Shown piece after piece: positions 7,684-15,326 of a stretch of 27,715 bases of DNA. The notes under the pieces were generated by a model. That model worked only from the letters and a program-made list of their open reading frames with translations. It had not been told where the DNA came from and did not search any database. The number at the start of each line of letters is the position of its first letter. Positions within the stretch are counted from its first letter, which is position 1. This stretch comes from SCQX01 sp035720945 (GTDB taxonomy: Bacteria > Pseudomonadota > Gammaproteobacteria > Burkholderiales > Burkholderiaceae_B): assembly GCA_035720945.1 (NCBI GenBank), contig DASTNK010000146.1:1-27715 (forward strand), given 5' to 3'. Made by a program: the position numbers and the translations under genes.

Positions 7684-9369
7684 TCAGGCTGTTTTGCGCA
7701 CTGTTAGATGAAGCTCTTCGATCATGCGGTCGCGGATCTCGAATTTACGCACCTTGCCCGTGACCGTCAGCGGAAATTCAGCCACGAAACGCACATAGCG
7801 CGGCACCTTGTAATGCGCGATCCGCCCTTCGCAATAAGCGCGGATCTCGTCTTCCGTAGCGGTGTGCCCATCGGCCAGCGTGATCCAGGCGCAGATTTCT
7901 TCCCCGAATTTCTCATCGGGAACGCCGACCACGGCCACATCCCTCACTGCGGGGTGGCCATACAGGAACTCCTCGATTTCGCGGGGGTAGATGTTTTCAC
8001 CGCCGCGGATGACCATGTCCTTCAGGCGCCCCACGACATTGCCATAGCCGCGCTCGTCGATGACCACGAGATCGCCCGTGTGCATCCAGCCATCGGCGTC
8101 GATGGCTTCCCCCGTTTTCTCGTCGTCATCCCAGTAGCCCAGCATGACCGAGTAACCCTTGGTGCAGAGTTCGCCGGGGCACCCGCGCGGCACGGTGTTG
8201 CCCTCGCCGTCGATGACTTTGCATTGCAGATGCGGCTGCACCCGCCCGATGGTCGACACGCGGGTTTCAAGATCGTCGTTGGCCGCGGACTGGAAACTGA
8301 CGGGACTGGTTTCGGTCATGCCATAGGCGATGGTGACGTCGCGCATGTGCATGGCGCCCAGCACCTGTTTCATGACGTCGACCGGGCACGGCGACCCCGC
8401 CATGCAACCCGTGCGCAGGCTGGACAGGTCGAAGTTCTTGAATTCGGGGTGTGTGAGCTCGGCGATGAACATGGTGGGAACGCCATAGACGCCGACGCAG
8501 CGCTCATCCTGGATGGTGCGCAGGACGGACAGGGGATCGAAGGCATCGGACGGATACACCATGGCCGCGCCATGCGTGAGACAGCCGAGGTTGCCCATGA
8601 CCATGCCGAAACAGTGGTAGAGAGGAACCGGGATGCACAGGCGGTCACCTTGCCTGAGCCCCACGCACTCGCCCACGAAAAATCCATTGTTCAGAATATT
8701 GTGATGCGACAGCGTCGCGCCCTTGGGCAGACCGGTGGTGCCGCTGGTGAACTGGATGTTGATCGGATCGTGGCACGAGAGCTCGCCGCCTATGCGACGC
8801 ACCTGTTCGCGTTCCGCCGCGCCGCCAAGCGTGGCCAGTTCGTCGAACAGGCGCCAGCCGGGGCGCGGCGCCCCGCCGATCTTGATGACATGACGCAAAT
8901 GCGGCGCCGCGGCGGCGGTGAGCATGCCTTCGTGGACAGCCACTTCCGGCAATAGTTGCTCGACCATGGCGACGTAATCACTGGTCTTGAACCGCTGCGC
9001 GGCGACCAAGGCGCGAATCTGGACTTTGTTCAGCGTGTACTCGAGCTCGGACACCCGGTAGGCCGGGTTGATGTTGACCAGGATCATGCCGGCCTTGGCA
9101 GTGGCGAACTGTATGAGCGCCCATTCAGCCTTGTTGGGAGACCAGATGCCGACGCGGTCACCGCGCTCGAGGCCAAGGGCGAGCAGGCCGGCCGCGATGT
9201 GGTCGGCCTGGCTGTTCAGTTGTTCGTAAGTAATACGGATGCCCTGGTGAACCGACACCACCGCCTCCTGGTCGGGCCAATGCGTGGCCGCGTGCTCCAG
9301 GCACCGGCCTATGGTTTCGGTGCGCAACGGCGGCTCGGTGGCGCCGTGTACGAGGCTGAGTTCGGGCAT
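7684..9369 (-). CDS. AMP-dependent acyl-CoA synthetase (fatty-acid/CoA-ligase type)
   Basis: 561-residue ANL-superfamily enzyme that converts a carboxylic acid, ATP and CoA to acyl-CoA through an acyl-adenylate. Motifs seen are the phosphate-binding TSGTTGLPKGATLSH, the adenylate-binding AYGMTETSPVSFQ, DADGWMHTGDLVVIDERGYG, the hinge-region GRLKDMVIRGGENIYPREIEEFL, and a C-terminal catalytic lysine in LTVTGKVRKFEIRD. The sequence resembles medium-chain (ACSF2-like) ligases, but the substrate cannot be read from it. The ATG at 9367-9369 has a strong AAGGAGA site upstream. It is the last gene of a leftward cluster with an acyl-CoA dehydrogenase, an IclR regulator and a CoA-transferase, which suggests a dedicated acid-degradation route. 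Confidence 0.92.
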   Translation of the reverse strand: MPELSLVHGATEPPLRTETIGRCLEHAATHWPDQEAVVSVHQGIRITYEQLNSQADHIAAGLLALGLERGDRVGIWSPNKAEWALIQFATAKAGMILVNINPAYRVSELEYTLNKVQIRALVAAQRFKTSDYVAMVEQLLPEVAVHEGMLTAAAAPHLRHVIKIGGAPRPGWRLFDELATLGGAAEREQVRRIGGELSCHDPINIQFTSGTTGLPKGATLSHHNILNNGFFVGECVGLRQGDRLCIPVPLYHCFGMVMGNLGCLTHGAAMVYPSDAFDPLSVLRTIQDERCVGVYGVPTMFIAELTHPEFKNFDLSSLRTGCMAGSPCPVDVMKQVLGAMHMRDVTIAYGMTETSPVSFQSAANDDLETRVSTIGRVQPHLQCKVIDGEGNTVPRGCPGELCTKGYSVMLGYWDDDEKTGEAIDADGWMHTGDLVVIDERGYGNVVGRLKDMVIRGGENIYPREIEEFLYGHPAVRDVAVVGVPDEKFGEEICAWITLADGHTATEDEIRAYCEGRIAHYKVPRYVRFVAEFPLTVTGKVRKFEIRDRMIEELHLTVRKTA

Positions 9370-9484
9370 GCGGGTCTCCTTCGTGATGCGGGACGCTTTC
9401 CCCGAAGATACCGCAAAATACGTCTGACCAGAATCCGCACAGACCCGGTGCGCGGCCCTGTATCAGCCGACTTCCGCCCAATGC

Positions 9485-10651
9485 TCAATACGACTTGGGC
9501 AACCCCAGCACTTTCTCGGCGATATAGCACAGCACCAGTTGCGGGCTGACCGGGGCGATGCGCGGGATGAGGACTTCACGCAAGTAGCGCTCGACGTGAT
9601 ATTCCTTGGCATAGCCAAAGCCGCCATGTGTCATGACCGCGTTCTGGCAGGCTTTGAACCCGGCCTCTCCCGCCAGGTACTTGGCGGCGTTGGCCTGCGC
9701 ACCGCAGTCCAGGCCGGCGTCGAACAGTGTGGCGGCATGGAACACCATCAGGTTGGCGGCCTCGAGCTCCATCCAGCTTGCCGCGAGTGGATGCTGAATG
9801 CCTTGGTTCTGGCCGATGGGCCGCCCGAACACCACACGCTCACGCGCGTAATCGGTGGCGCGCGCCAGCGCGGCGCGACCCAGGCCGATGGCTTCTGAGG
9901 CGATCAGGATGCGCTCGGCGTTCATCCCGTGCAGAATGTAGCGGAACCCCTGCCCTTCCTCGCCGATGAGATCGTCCACCGGCACTTCCAACCCATCGAT
10001 GAAGAGCTCATTGGAATCCACCGCCTTGCGGCCCATTTTCTCGATCTCGCGCACGTCCACGCGGGTGCGATCCAGATTGGTGTAGAACAGGCTGAGCCCG
10101 TCGGTGTGGCGTTTGACCTGCTCAAGATCGGTGGTGCGGGCGAGAATCAGCATCTTCTCGGCCACTTGCGCCGTGGAGATCCAGACCTTGGCGCCATGCA
10201 GCACATAATGGTCGCCACGCCGCACCGCGCGTGTCTTGAGCTGGGTGGTGTTCAGGCCGGTGTTCGGCTCGGTCACCGCGAAACACGCTTTTTCGCGCCC
10301 TTCGATCAGGGGCGGCAGCATGCGTTGCTTCTGCGCCTCGGTGCCGAATTTCACCACCGGGTTCAGGCCGAAGATGTTCATGTGCACCGCCGACGCCCCC
10401 GTCAGGCCCGCGCCCGACTGGCTGATGGTCTGCATCATGAGCGCCGCCTCGGTGATGCCCAGGCCCGCGCCGCCATAGGCCTCGGGGATGCAGATGCCCA
10501 GCCACCCATCCCGCGCCAGTGCCTGGTGCAGTTCGTGCGGGAAGCCGCCGTGGCGGTCTTTTTCCAGCCAGTATTGATCATCGAAACGCGCACAGATTTT
10601 CTGTATGGCGTCGCGTATCGCTTCTTGGTCCGGGGAAAAGGAAAAGTCCAT
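9485..10651 (-). CDS. acyl-CoA dehydrogenase
   Basis: FAD enzyme that introduces an alpha-beta double bond into an acyl-CoA, passing electrons to ETF. The 388-residue protein (MDFSFSPDQEAIRDA start) has CFAVTEPNTGLNTTQLKT, the FAD/substrate signature region, WISTAQVAEKM, and NAVMTHGGFGYAKEYHVERYLRE in the C-terminal helical domain. The usual catalytic Glu of the C-terminal YEG motif is not present: the equivalent stretch reads RIAPVSPQLV. A Glu instead occurs in GMNAERILIA (E246), where isovaleryl-CoA and long-chain dehydrogenases carry their base. The long upstream open frame is not coding; the ATG at 10649-10651 has an AGAGGT site. It lies between iclR (73 bp upstream) and the synthetase gene (115 bp downstream). 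Confidence 0.93.
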   Translation of the reverse strand: MDFSFSPDQEAIRDAIQKICARFDDQYWLEKDRHGGFPHELHQALARDGWLGICIPEAYGGAGLGITEAALMMQTISQSGAGLTGASAVHMNIFGLNPVVKFGTEAQKQRMLPPLIEGREKACFAVTEPNTGLNTTQLKTRAVRRGDHYVLHGAKVWISTAQVAEKMLILARTTDLEQVKRHTDGLSLFYTNLDRTRVDVREIEKMGRKAVDSNELFIDGLEVPVDDLIGEEGQGFRYILHGMNAERILIASEAIGLGRAALARATDYARERVVFGRPIGQNQGIQHPLAASWMELEAANLMVFHAATLFDAGLDCGAQANAAKYLAGEAGFKACQNAVMTHGGFGYAKEYHVERYLREVLIPRIAPVSPQLVLCYIAEKVLGLPKSY

Positions 10652-10724
10652 CTGAGCAAACCTCTGAATGAGTCGTCCTGCGACAAACGAAGCACCACGC
10701 GCCCGCGCGGTCCGGGAAAAAGAT

Positions 10725-11459
10725 TCAACCCTGGCTGATGACCGCCATGCGTGCCGCGTCGAGCACTTTGGCGTGCGCCTCGGCGTGGGCCCGAATGCGC
10801 GACAGCGGACCCGCCACCGACAAGGCGAAGTAACCCGTGCCAATGCGCAGAGCCAACGCGACACCCATGAGATCGGGAACGCTTTCCCCCTCGCTGGCGT
10901 ACCATCCGCGCCGGGCCGATTCGGCCAGTTCGGCATCGAACGCTTCGCGCGATGTGATGGTGCGCGCCGTGAGGGGCGCGAACGTCGCGCTCGACAACAA
11001 TGTGTCGCGCTCGTCGGTTGGCATCAGGCCCAGGATGGCCTTGCCCACGGAATTCGCATGGAGCGTCTTGAAATCCCCGGCGTGCGCAATGTAGCGAATG
11101 CTCTGTTGGGATTCACAGACTTCGAGATAAATGATCTGTGTGCCCTGCAGCTTGCTGAGTATGGCGGTTTCACCGGTTTCGTCGCGCACCCGCGCGAGCA
11201 CTGGCGCGATGCGTTCGAGCAACGGGTCGTGGGCGGCGATGGCCGCTGACAATTCCACCATTTTCTTGGTGGGGTACAGGCCGCCGCGCGCCGTGGGCAG
11301 ATACAGGTAACCGCGCTGCTGCAGGGTGCGCACCAGGGCGAAACAACTGGACATGGGCATCCCCACGCGCTGCGCGAGTTCCGACAGGACAAGCGGTTCG
11401 CGCGCCGTGGCGAAGGCTTCGAACACATCCAGGGTGCGGTCGGCGGTTTTCACTCCCAT
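10725..11459 (-). CDS. IclR-family transcriptional regulator
   Basis: 244-residue repressor/activator with an N-terminal winged helix-turn-helix (LVLSELAQRVGMPMSSCFALVRTLQQRGYLY, in two parts, residues about 23-55) and a C-terminal IclR effector domain (SIRYIAHAGDFKTLHANSVGKAILG, and GWYASEGESVPDLMGVALAL). The GKAILG and GWYASEGE stretches are typical of effector binding. The start is the ATG at 11457-11459 with GGAGAG upstream; the longer frame lacks support. It is embedded in the catabolic cluster 29 bp after the CoA-transferase stop, so it probably controls its own operon through the palindromes at 12766-12807. Confidence 0.92.
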   Translation of the reverse strand: MGVKTADRTLDVFEAFATAREPLVLSELAQRVGMPMSSCFALVRTLQQRGYLYLPTARGGLYPTKKMVELSAAIAAHDPLLERIAPVLARVRDETGETAILSKLQGTQIIYLEVCESQQSIRYIAHAGDFKTLHANSVGKAILGLMPTDERDTLLSSATFAPLTARTITSREAFDAELAESARRGWYASEGESVPDLMGVALALRIGTGYFALSVAGPLSRIRAHAEAHAKVLDAARMAVISQG

Positions 11460-11488
11460 TGTGGGCTCTCCGTGGGTTTGGCGGGCGG

Positions 11489-12718
11489 TCAGGCGGCGCC
11501 GTCGATCAGCGCGCCTTGTGAGATGAGGGCCGCTATGGTGTTTTGGTCGCAACCGATTTCCCGCAGAACCTCGACACTGTGTTCACCGATGCGCGGGGCC
11601 GGACGCGACGCGGCAGGCTGGGAAACGCTCCAGGTGGCGGGCGTGCCGACCGTGCGCAGGACGCCCTCAGTCGGATGACGCGTGGTTTCGACCAACCCCA
11701 CAGCCCGCAAATGCGGGTCGTCCATCAGGGTATCGACCGTGTGCATGGGCATGACTGGGATGTCGGCTTTTTCGAAGAGTTCCAGCCATTCTCCACTGGT
11801 GCGCATGAGCATGATGTCCGATACAGTCTTGTAGACTGCGTCGATGTTCTCGGCGCGCGCCTCCATCGTGGTGAAACGGGCGTCTTCGTGAAAGACGCTG
11901 GCTTGGCCAATGGCCTGGAAGAACCGCTCCCAGTGCGCGTCGGTGTAGATCAGCACACACACATGGCCATCGCGTGTCTGGAATGGGCGCCGGTCGGGTG
12001 ACAACAACCGCTGGTAGCCTGTGGCGCCCAGAGGGGGATCGAACGTGGCGCCGGCCATGTGATCGGCCAGCACCATCGAGGCCATGGTTTCAAACATGGG
12101 CACCTGGATTTCCTGGCCCTGGCCGGTGTGGGTCCGAAAATACAGCGCCCCGGTGATGGCAATGACCCCATGCAGACCCACGGCCCGGTCGGCCAGAGTA
12201 AGCGGCACGTACCGCGGCGCCGGCGAACCCGACCGGGCCATGAGCGAACCCATGCCCACGGCCCCCTGCACCAGGTCGTCATAGGCGGGTTTTTCGGCAT
12301 ACGGACCGTTCTGACCATAGCCCACCAGACCCACGTATATGATCTTGTCGTTGACCGCGCGCACGTCTTCATATGACAGCCCGAGCCGCGCCATGGCCTT
12401 GGGCCGCACGTTGTACACCAGGACATCGACCGTGGCGGCCAATTTGAGCAAGGTATCGCGGCCCCCGGGGTTCTTGAGGTCGAGCGCGATGCTGCGCTTG
12501 CCGCGGTTCGAGTTCAGGTACATATGACCCATGTCGGGATGCCGCATGGGCCCCACCCGACGCATGGTGTCACCGCGCGGCGCCTCGACCTTGATCACGT
12601 CGGCGCCCATGTCTCCCAGTATCTGGGTGGTGTATGGCCCCATGACCACGGCGGTCATGTCTAGAATGCGGACACCATCCAGGGGTTTGGGCACTTTGTT
12701 CTCCAGTTGTTCACTCAT
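11489..12718 (-). CDS. family III CoA-transferase (CaiB/BaiF type)
   Basis: Moves CoA between acids through an enzyme-bound aspartyl-CoA. The 409-residue protein carries the family hallmarks VRILDMTAVVMGPYTTQILGDMGADVIKVE (in two parts, residues 16-45), LNSNRGKRSIALDLK (68-82), VDVLVYNVRP, and the active-site loop PAYDDLVQG with D147 as the likely nucleophile, aligned to the formyl-CoA transferase aspartate. The donor and acceptor are unknown. The ATG at 12716-12718 is chosen because an upstream in-frame GTG at 12772 lies inside an 18-bp palindrome that is more likely an operator. Ribosome-site quality at the chosen ATG is poor. It is the first gene of the leftward cluster. Confidence 0.9.
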   Translation of the reverse strand: MSEQLENKVPKPLDGVRILDMTAVVMGPYTTQILGDMGADVIKVEAPRGDTMRRVGPMRHPDMGHMYLNSNRGKRSIALDLKNPGGRDTLLKLAATVDVLVYNVRPKAMARLGLSYEDVRAVNDKIIYVGLVGYGQNGPYAEKPAYDDLVQGAVGMGSLMARSGSPAPRYVPLTLADRAVGLHGVIAITGALYFRTHTGQGQEIQVPMFETMASMVLADHMAGATFDPPLGATGYQRLLSPDRRPFQTRDGHVCVLIYTDAHWERFFQAIGQASVFHEDARFTTMEARAENIDAVYKTVSDIMLMRTSGEWLELFEKADIPVMPMHTVDTLMDDPHLRAVGLVETTRHPTEGVLRTVGTPATWSVSQPAASRPAPRIGEHSVEVLREIGCDQNTIAALISQGALIDGAA

Positions 12719-12765
12719 CGCGGGCCCGGCACCGCCCAGGGACCACGGTGCGGCTTGGCCAATTA

Positions 12766-12783
12766 AATTCACATATGTGAATT
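12766..12783. promoter_or_regulatory. 18-bp perfect palindrome, probable IclR operator 1
   Basis: AATTCACATATGTGAATT is perfectly self-complementary and lies 48 bp upstream of the CoA-transferase ATG. Its TTC-CATATG-GAA style is like published operators of IclR-family proteins, and an iclR gene lies in the same cluster. The assignment to that protein is inferred. Confidence 0.6.
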
Positions 12784-12807
12784 ATTATTCCGTATGCGAA
12801 TAATAAT
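12781..12807. promoter_or_regulatory. second inverted repeat, probable IclR operator 2
   Basis: ATTATTATTC (12781-12790) and GAATAATAAT (12798-12807) form perfect 10-bp arms around a 7-nt centre. On the leftward strand the core reads TTCGCATACGGAA, close to the core of the adjacent 18-bp palindrome. The two repeats overlap by 3 bp and could hold two regulator dimers next to the promoter. Confidence 0.55.
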
Positions 12808-12997
12808 CGCAGATCGCCGCATCAATGTCAAACAATCACCAGTCCTCCACGCATAGGGAAACCACACCACGGCCTCGTCACAGAGATGGTGTCAAGGGAA
12901 TCGATAGAATTTGGCTCCCGGGGTTACCGTACCCCGCGCCCGGCGATATATCCCCAGATCGCGGGATACCCCCTGTTCGTCGTCACACCGCGTGAGG

Positions 12998-14011
12998 CTA
13001 CTGCAGCCGCCTATAGAACAGTCGTGTGAACAATCGCATGAAAAAAACCAGCAACAACGCGTACAACGCGGCCATCAGCATCACCGGCCCGATCAGATCA
13101 CTGACACGGATGAAATAGGTGCTAGCGCCATGCATCGCCCACATGAGCCAACCCACGCCAATGGCAATGCAAATGGCGTGCTGCAGCGTCAGTGTGAGCA
13201 GTGCGGCTGCCAGCGCGCGCAACGGCCGTGCTTGGCGCGGCGCGCCCGCCCCCATCCTGGCGCCGGTGAACGCCAGCCCGAACACCAGAAGCGGCCCCAC
13301 CACCCCGCTTGCCAGGGCCAGCAGGCCATGAACGTGCTGATAGACATCCATCCAGCCATTGAATGCATTCTGCAGCAGCCACTGGACCGATACGAAAAAC
13401 ACACCGCACGCGACCGGCACGGTATGGCGAGCCGGTGTATCGGTTCGCGGCGCCGAGGCTCCAGCGTTGCCTGGCTGACCGACACGTAGCGCAACCTGGC
13501 AGGCCACCAGCACGATCAGCACCGAAATCGCGAGACTCGTCAGGCTGATGATCAGCGTCATCCACCCAATCCGCGCACGGAGCAGGTAAATGCCATGAAC
13601 CCCAAGCCATGACCAAATCGCAGCTCGAAACTGCTGTATGTGCGACGACAGGATGTATATATCGATGCCACACAACATCACATACACCACCATGAACGTC
13701 CAGAACACACGCCCCGGTTGCGTCACGCTTTGCGGGGCAAGCTCGAGCCGGCCGCGCGCAAGCGCCCACGCCAGCGCCGCGACCAATGCGGCGGTGCATA
13801 ACAACGGAACCAGCATCGCCGCCAGCGACGACGGGGTCGACAGCGCTTGACGATAGGCGTGACTATCGTGTTGCCATGGAAGCGTGGCGTGGATGGCACC
13901 ACCAACGAACAGCAGGACGTTCACCAGAACGACCCCAAGGGCCATGTTCCGCGGCAACCGCTGGATTCGTGCGAGTAAGGGTGCGTTTGTCTGTTTATTG
14001 GTGGCGATCAT
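12998..14011 (-). CDS. polytopic membrane protein of unknown function
   Basis: I do not recognise this 337-residue protein. It has about eight or nine hydrophobic segments (near residues 24-44, 64-86, 103-123, 130-145, 149-174, 200-214, 224-245, 262-288 and 300-326), short loops and an Arg-rich C-terminus (FMRLFTRLFYRRLQ). One loop near residues 178-198 is hydrophilic and proline/alanine rich. No transporter or enzyme signature is apparent. The leftward reading is supported by the coherent alternation of membrane segments, whereas the overlapping rightward frames are Arg/Pro-rich and look like shadows. The gene stands alone between the CoA-transferase operator region and the VOC gene. The gap 12808-12997 holds only a small inverted repeat (GGGGT..ACCCC near 12925-12940). 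Confidence 0.65.
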   Translation of the reverse strand: MIATNKQTNAPLLARIQRLPRNMALGVVLVNVLLFVGGAIHATLPWQHDSHAYRQALSTPSSLAAMLVPLLCTAALVAALAWALARGRLELAPQSVTQPGRVFWTFMVVYVMLCGIDIYILSSHIQQFRAAIWSWLGVHGIYLLRARIGWMTLIISLTSLAISVLIVLVACQVALRVGQPGNAGASAPRTDTPARHTVPVACGVFFVSVQWLLQNAFNGWMDVYQHVHGLLALASGVVGPLLVFGLAFTGARMGAGAPRQARPLRALAAALLTLTLQHAICIAIGVGWLMWAMHGASTYFIRVSDLIGPVMLMAALYALLLVFFMRLFTRLFYRRLQ

Positions 14012-14027
14012 GCTCGTTTGTGCGGAA

Positions 14028-14408
14028 TCAAGATTCCGCGTGATGGTACACCCTCAGTCGGTGACCGTCTGGATCCAATGCGACAAAGGTTCGGCCAAAC
14101 TCCATGACCGTGGGTTTCTGGGCGATGGACAAGCCCCGGCGAGACCAGTCGTCGTGGGCAGCGTCGACCTCGGCGTCGCTGCCCACGGCGAACACGATCT
14201 CGACGCCATCCCCTTGCGCGCGAGGTGCGGGCGTTGGCTGTACGGTATGTCTCGCCCACAATCCGATGCGATGGCCTGAATCGAGCGCGAACATGGCAAA
14301 TGCGGGCGAGCTCTCGACTGCGCGCTTGCCCAGCAGGTCGGCATAGAAGCGTTCGCTGACTGGGGTGTCTGCAACGTAGAGAATGGTCAAATTCGGGTCG
14401 ATAATCAT
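14028..14408 (-). CDS. VOC-superfamily protein (glyoxalase/bleomycin-resistance fold)
   Basis: 126-residue single-domain VOC protein. It begins MIIDPNLTILYVADTPVSERFYADLLG, the first beta-alpha-beta-beta-beta unit, and ends with GRTFVALDPDGHRLRVYHH, the standard closing strand with its FxDPDGHxLR pattern. Members bind a metal and act on small molecules (glyoxalases, dioxygenases, antibiotic-binding proteins); the substrate here is not predictable. The ATG at 14406-14408 has a perfect AGGAGG only 3 nt upstream. It lies 168 bp downstream of a WYL regulator gene in the same direction, an arrangement often seen for YafY-type regulators and VOC genes. Confidence 0.85.
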   Translation of the reverse strand: MIIDPNLTILYVADTPVSERFYADLLGKRAVESSPAFAMFALDSGHRIGLWARHTVQPTPAPRAQGDGVEIVFAVGSDAEVDAAHDDWSRRGLSIAQKPTVMEFGRTFVALDPDGHRLRVYHHAES

Positions 14409-14479
14409 AGGCCTCCTGGGCGTGGTTGACTCGGAAACGGGAACCACCGTTTCATGCCCACAAGCATAAACAACGTGAT

Positions 14480-14495
14480 TGTCAGATTCTGTCAG
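14480..14495. promoter_or_regulatory. TGTCAG direct repeats upstream of the VOC gene
   Basis: TGTCAG occurs at 14480-14485 and 14490-14495, exactly one helical turn apart, about 72 bp upstream of the VOC start. Direct repeats of this kind could bind the adjacent WYL regulator; this is inference from position only. Confidence 0.3.
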
Positions 14496-14576
14496 CAGCA
14501 TGCTCCCCATCAGGAAACAACACGACCGGCTTGCTCATCAACCCCTGCCGGGACGGTGGCTCAGGAGAACCGGGGC

Positions 14577-15266
14577 TTATTCTGGCGCGATACCCTGACG
14601 CTCGCGCCACCCCTTCAGCAGGACGTGCCGAAAAGACGGGTAGCGTTCGGTCATGACCTCGACATGCTGGATCCGATCGATACGAAAATGGCGGTAGTCG
14701 TTACGCGTTTCACACCAGGCCACCAACAGGCAGACACCGTCGAAATACCCCATCGCGAAAGGCCAGACGGTACGCGTCGATTCCTGGTCAGACAGGCTCT
14801 GGTAGCGCAAGAACATCTTCCGCTCACCGCGAATAGCAAGCCGGATGTCCGCCACGTCGACCTCCGGCGGTGGCACACGCGGCTGAGAGGCGATCAGCAA
14901 AGTGGCGGCATCGAGAGTATCGCGCAAGGAGCGCGGCACCACCGACGCGATACGCGCCAGGGCGCTCCGGGCGCTTTCCGACAGGCCGGAATCGGCATGC
15001 CGCATCACCCAGCGCGAACCCAGCACCATTGCCTCGATCTCCTCTTCGGTGAACATGAGCGGCGGCAACAAATACCCCGGACGCAAAACATAGCCCAGCC
15101 CCGCCTCGCCTTCGATGCGCGCGCCCTGCTCTTGCAACGTGCCGATGTCGCGGTAGATGGTGCGCAGGCTGACGCCCAATGACCGGGATAGTTCGGCGCC
15201 TGGTACGGGGTGGCGGCGGCTGCGCAAGAGCTGGAGAAGCGCCAATAATCGTTCGGACCGTGACAC
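14577..15266 (-). CDS. WYL-domain transcriptional regulator (YafY/DeoR-like)
   Basis: 229-residue regulator: N-terminal HTH_11-type winged helix (SRSERLLALLQLLRSRRHPV, GAELSRSLGVSLRTIYRDIGTLQ), a middle segment (AGLGYVLRPGYLLPPLMFTEEE, EAMVLGSRWV), and a C-terminal WYL-like ligand domain (MFLRYQSLSDQESTRTVWPFAM and YFDGVCLLVAWCETRNDYRHFRIDRI). The start is read as GTG at 15264-15266, with GAGG about 8 nt upstream, because VSRSERLL is the usual family N-terminus; an ATG-led extension to 15347 lacks family sequence. It probably regulates the downstream VOC gene. It is divergent from the rhomboid gene. Confidence 0.85.
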   Translation of the reverse strand: MSRSERLLALLQLLRSRRHPVPGAELSRSLGVSLRTIYRDIGTLQEQGARIEGEAGLGYVLRPGYLLPPLMFTEEEIEAMVLGSRWVMRHADSGLSESARSALARIASVVPRSLRDTLDAATLLIASQPRVPPPEVDVADIRLAIRGERKMFLRYQSLSDQESTRTVWPFAMGYFDGVCLLVAWCETRNDYRHFRIDRIQHVEVMTERYPSFRHVLLKGWRERQGIAPE

Positions 15267-15326
15267 GTTCGATGCCTCGAGGTTGTGACGCCGCCATTGA
15301 AGCACAAGAGGCAAAGCAAGGAAATC

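Noticed and set aside
7708..8955. 415-codon plus-strand frame opposite the acyl-CoA synthetase
   Set aside because: Antisense shadow; the minus-strand gene has complete ANL-superfamily motifs.
12772..12774. Upstream GTG start for the CoA-transferase
   Set aside because: It falls inside the 18-bp palindrome and would add 18 residues without family similarity.
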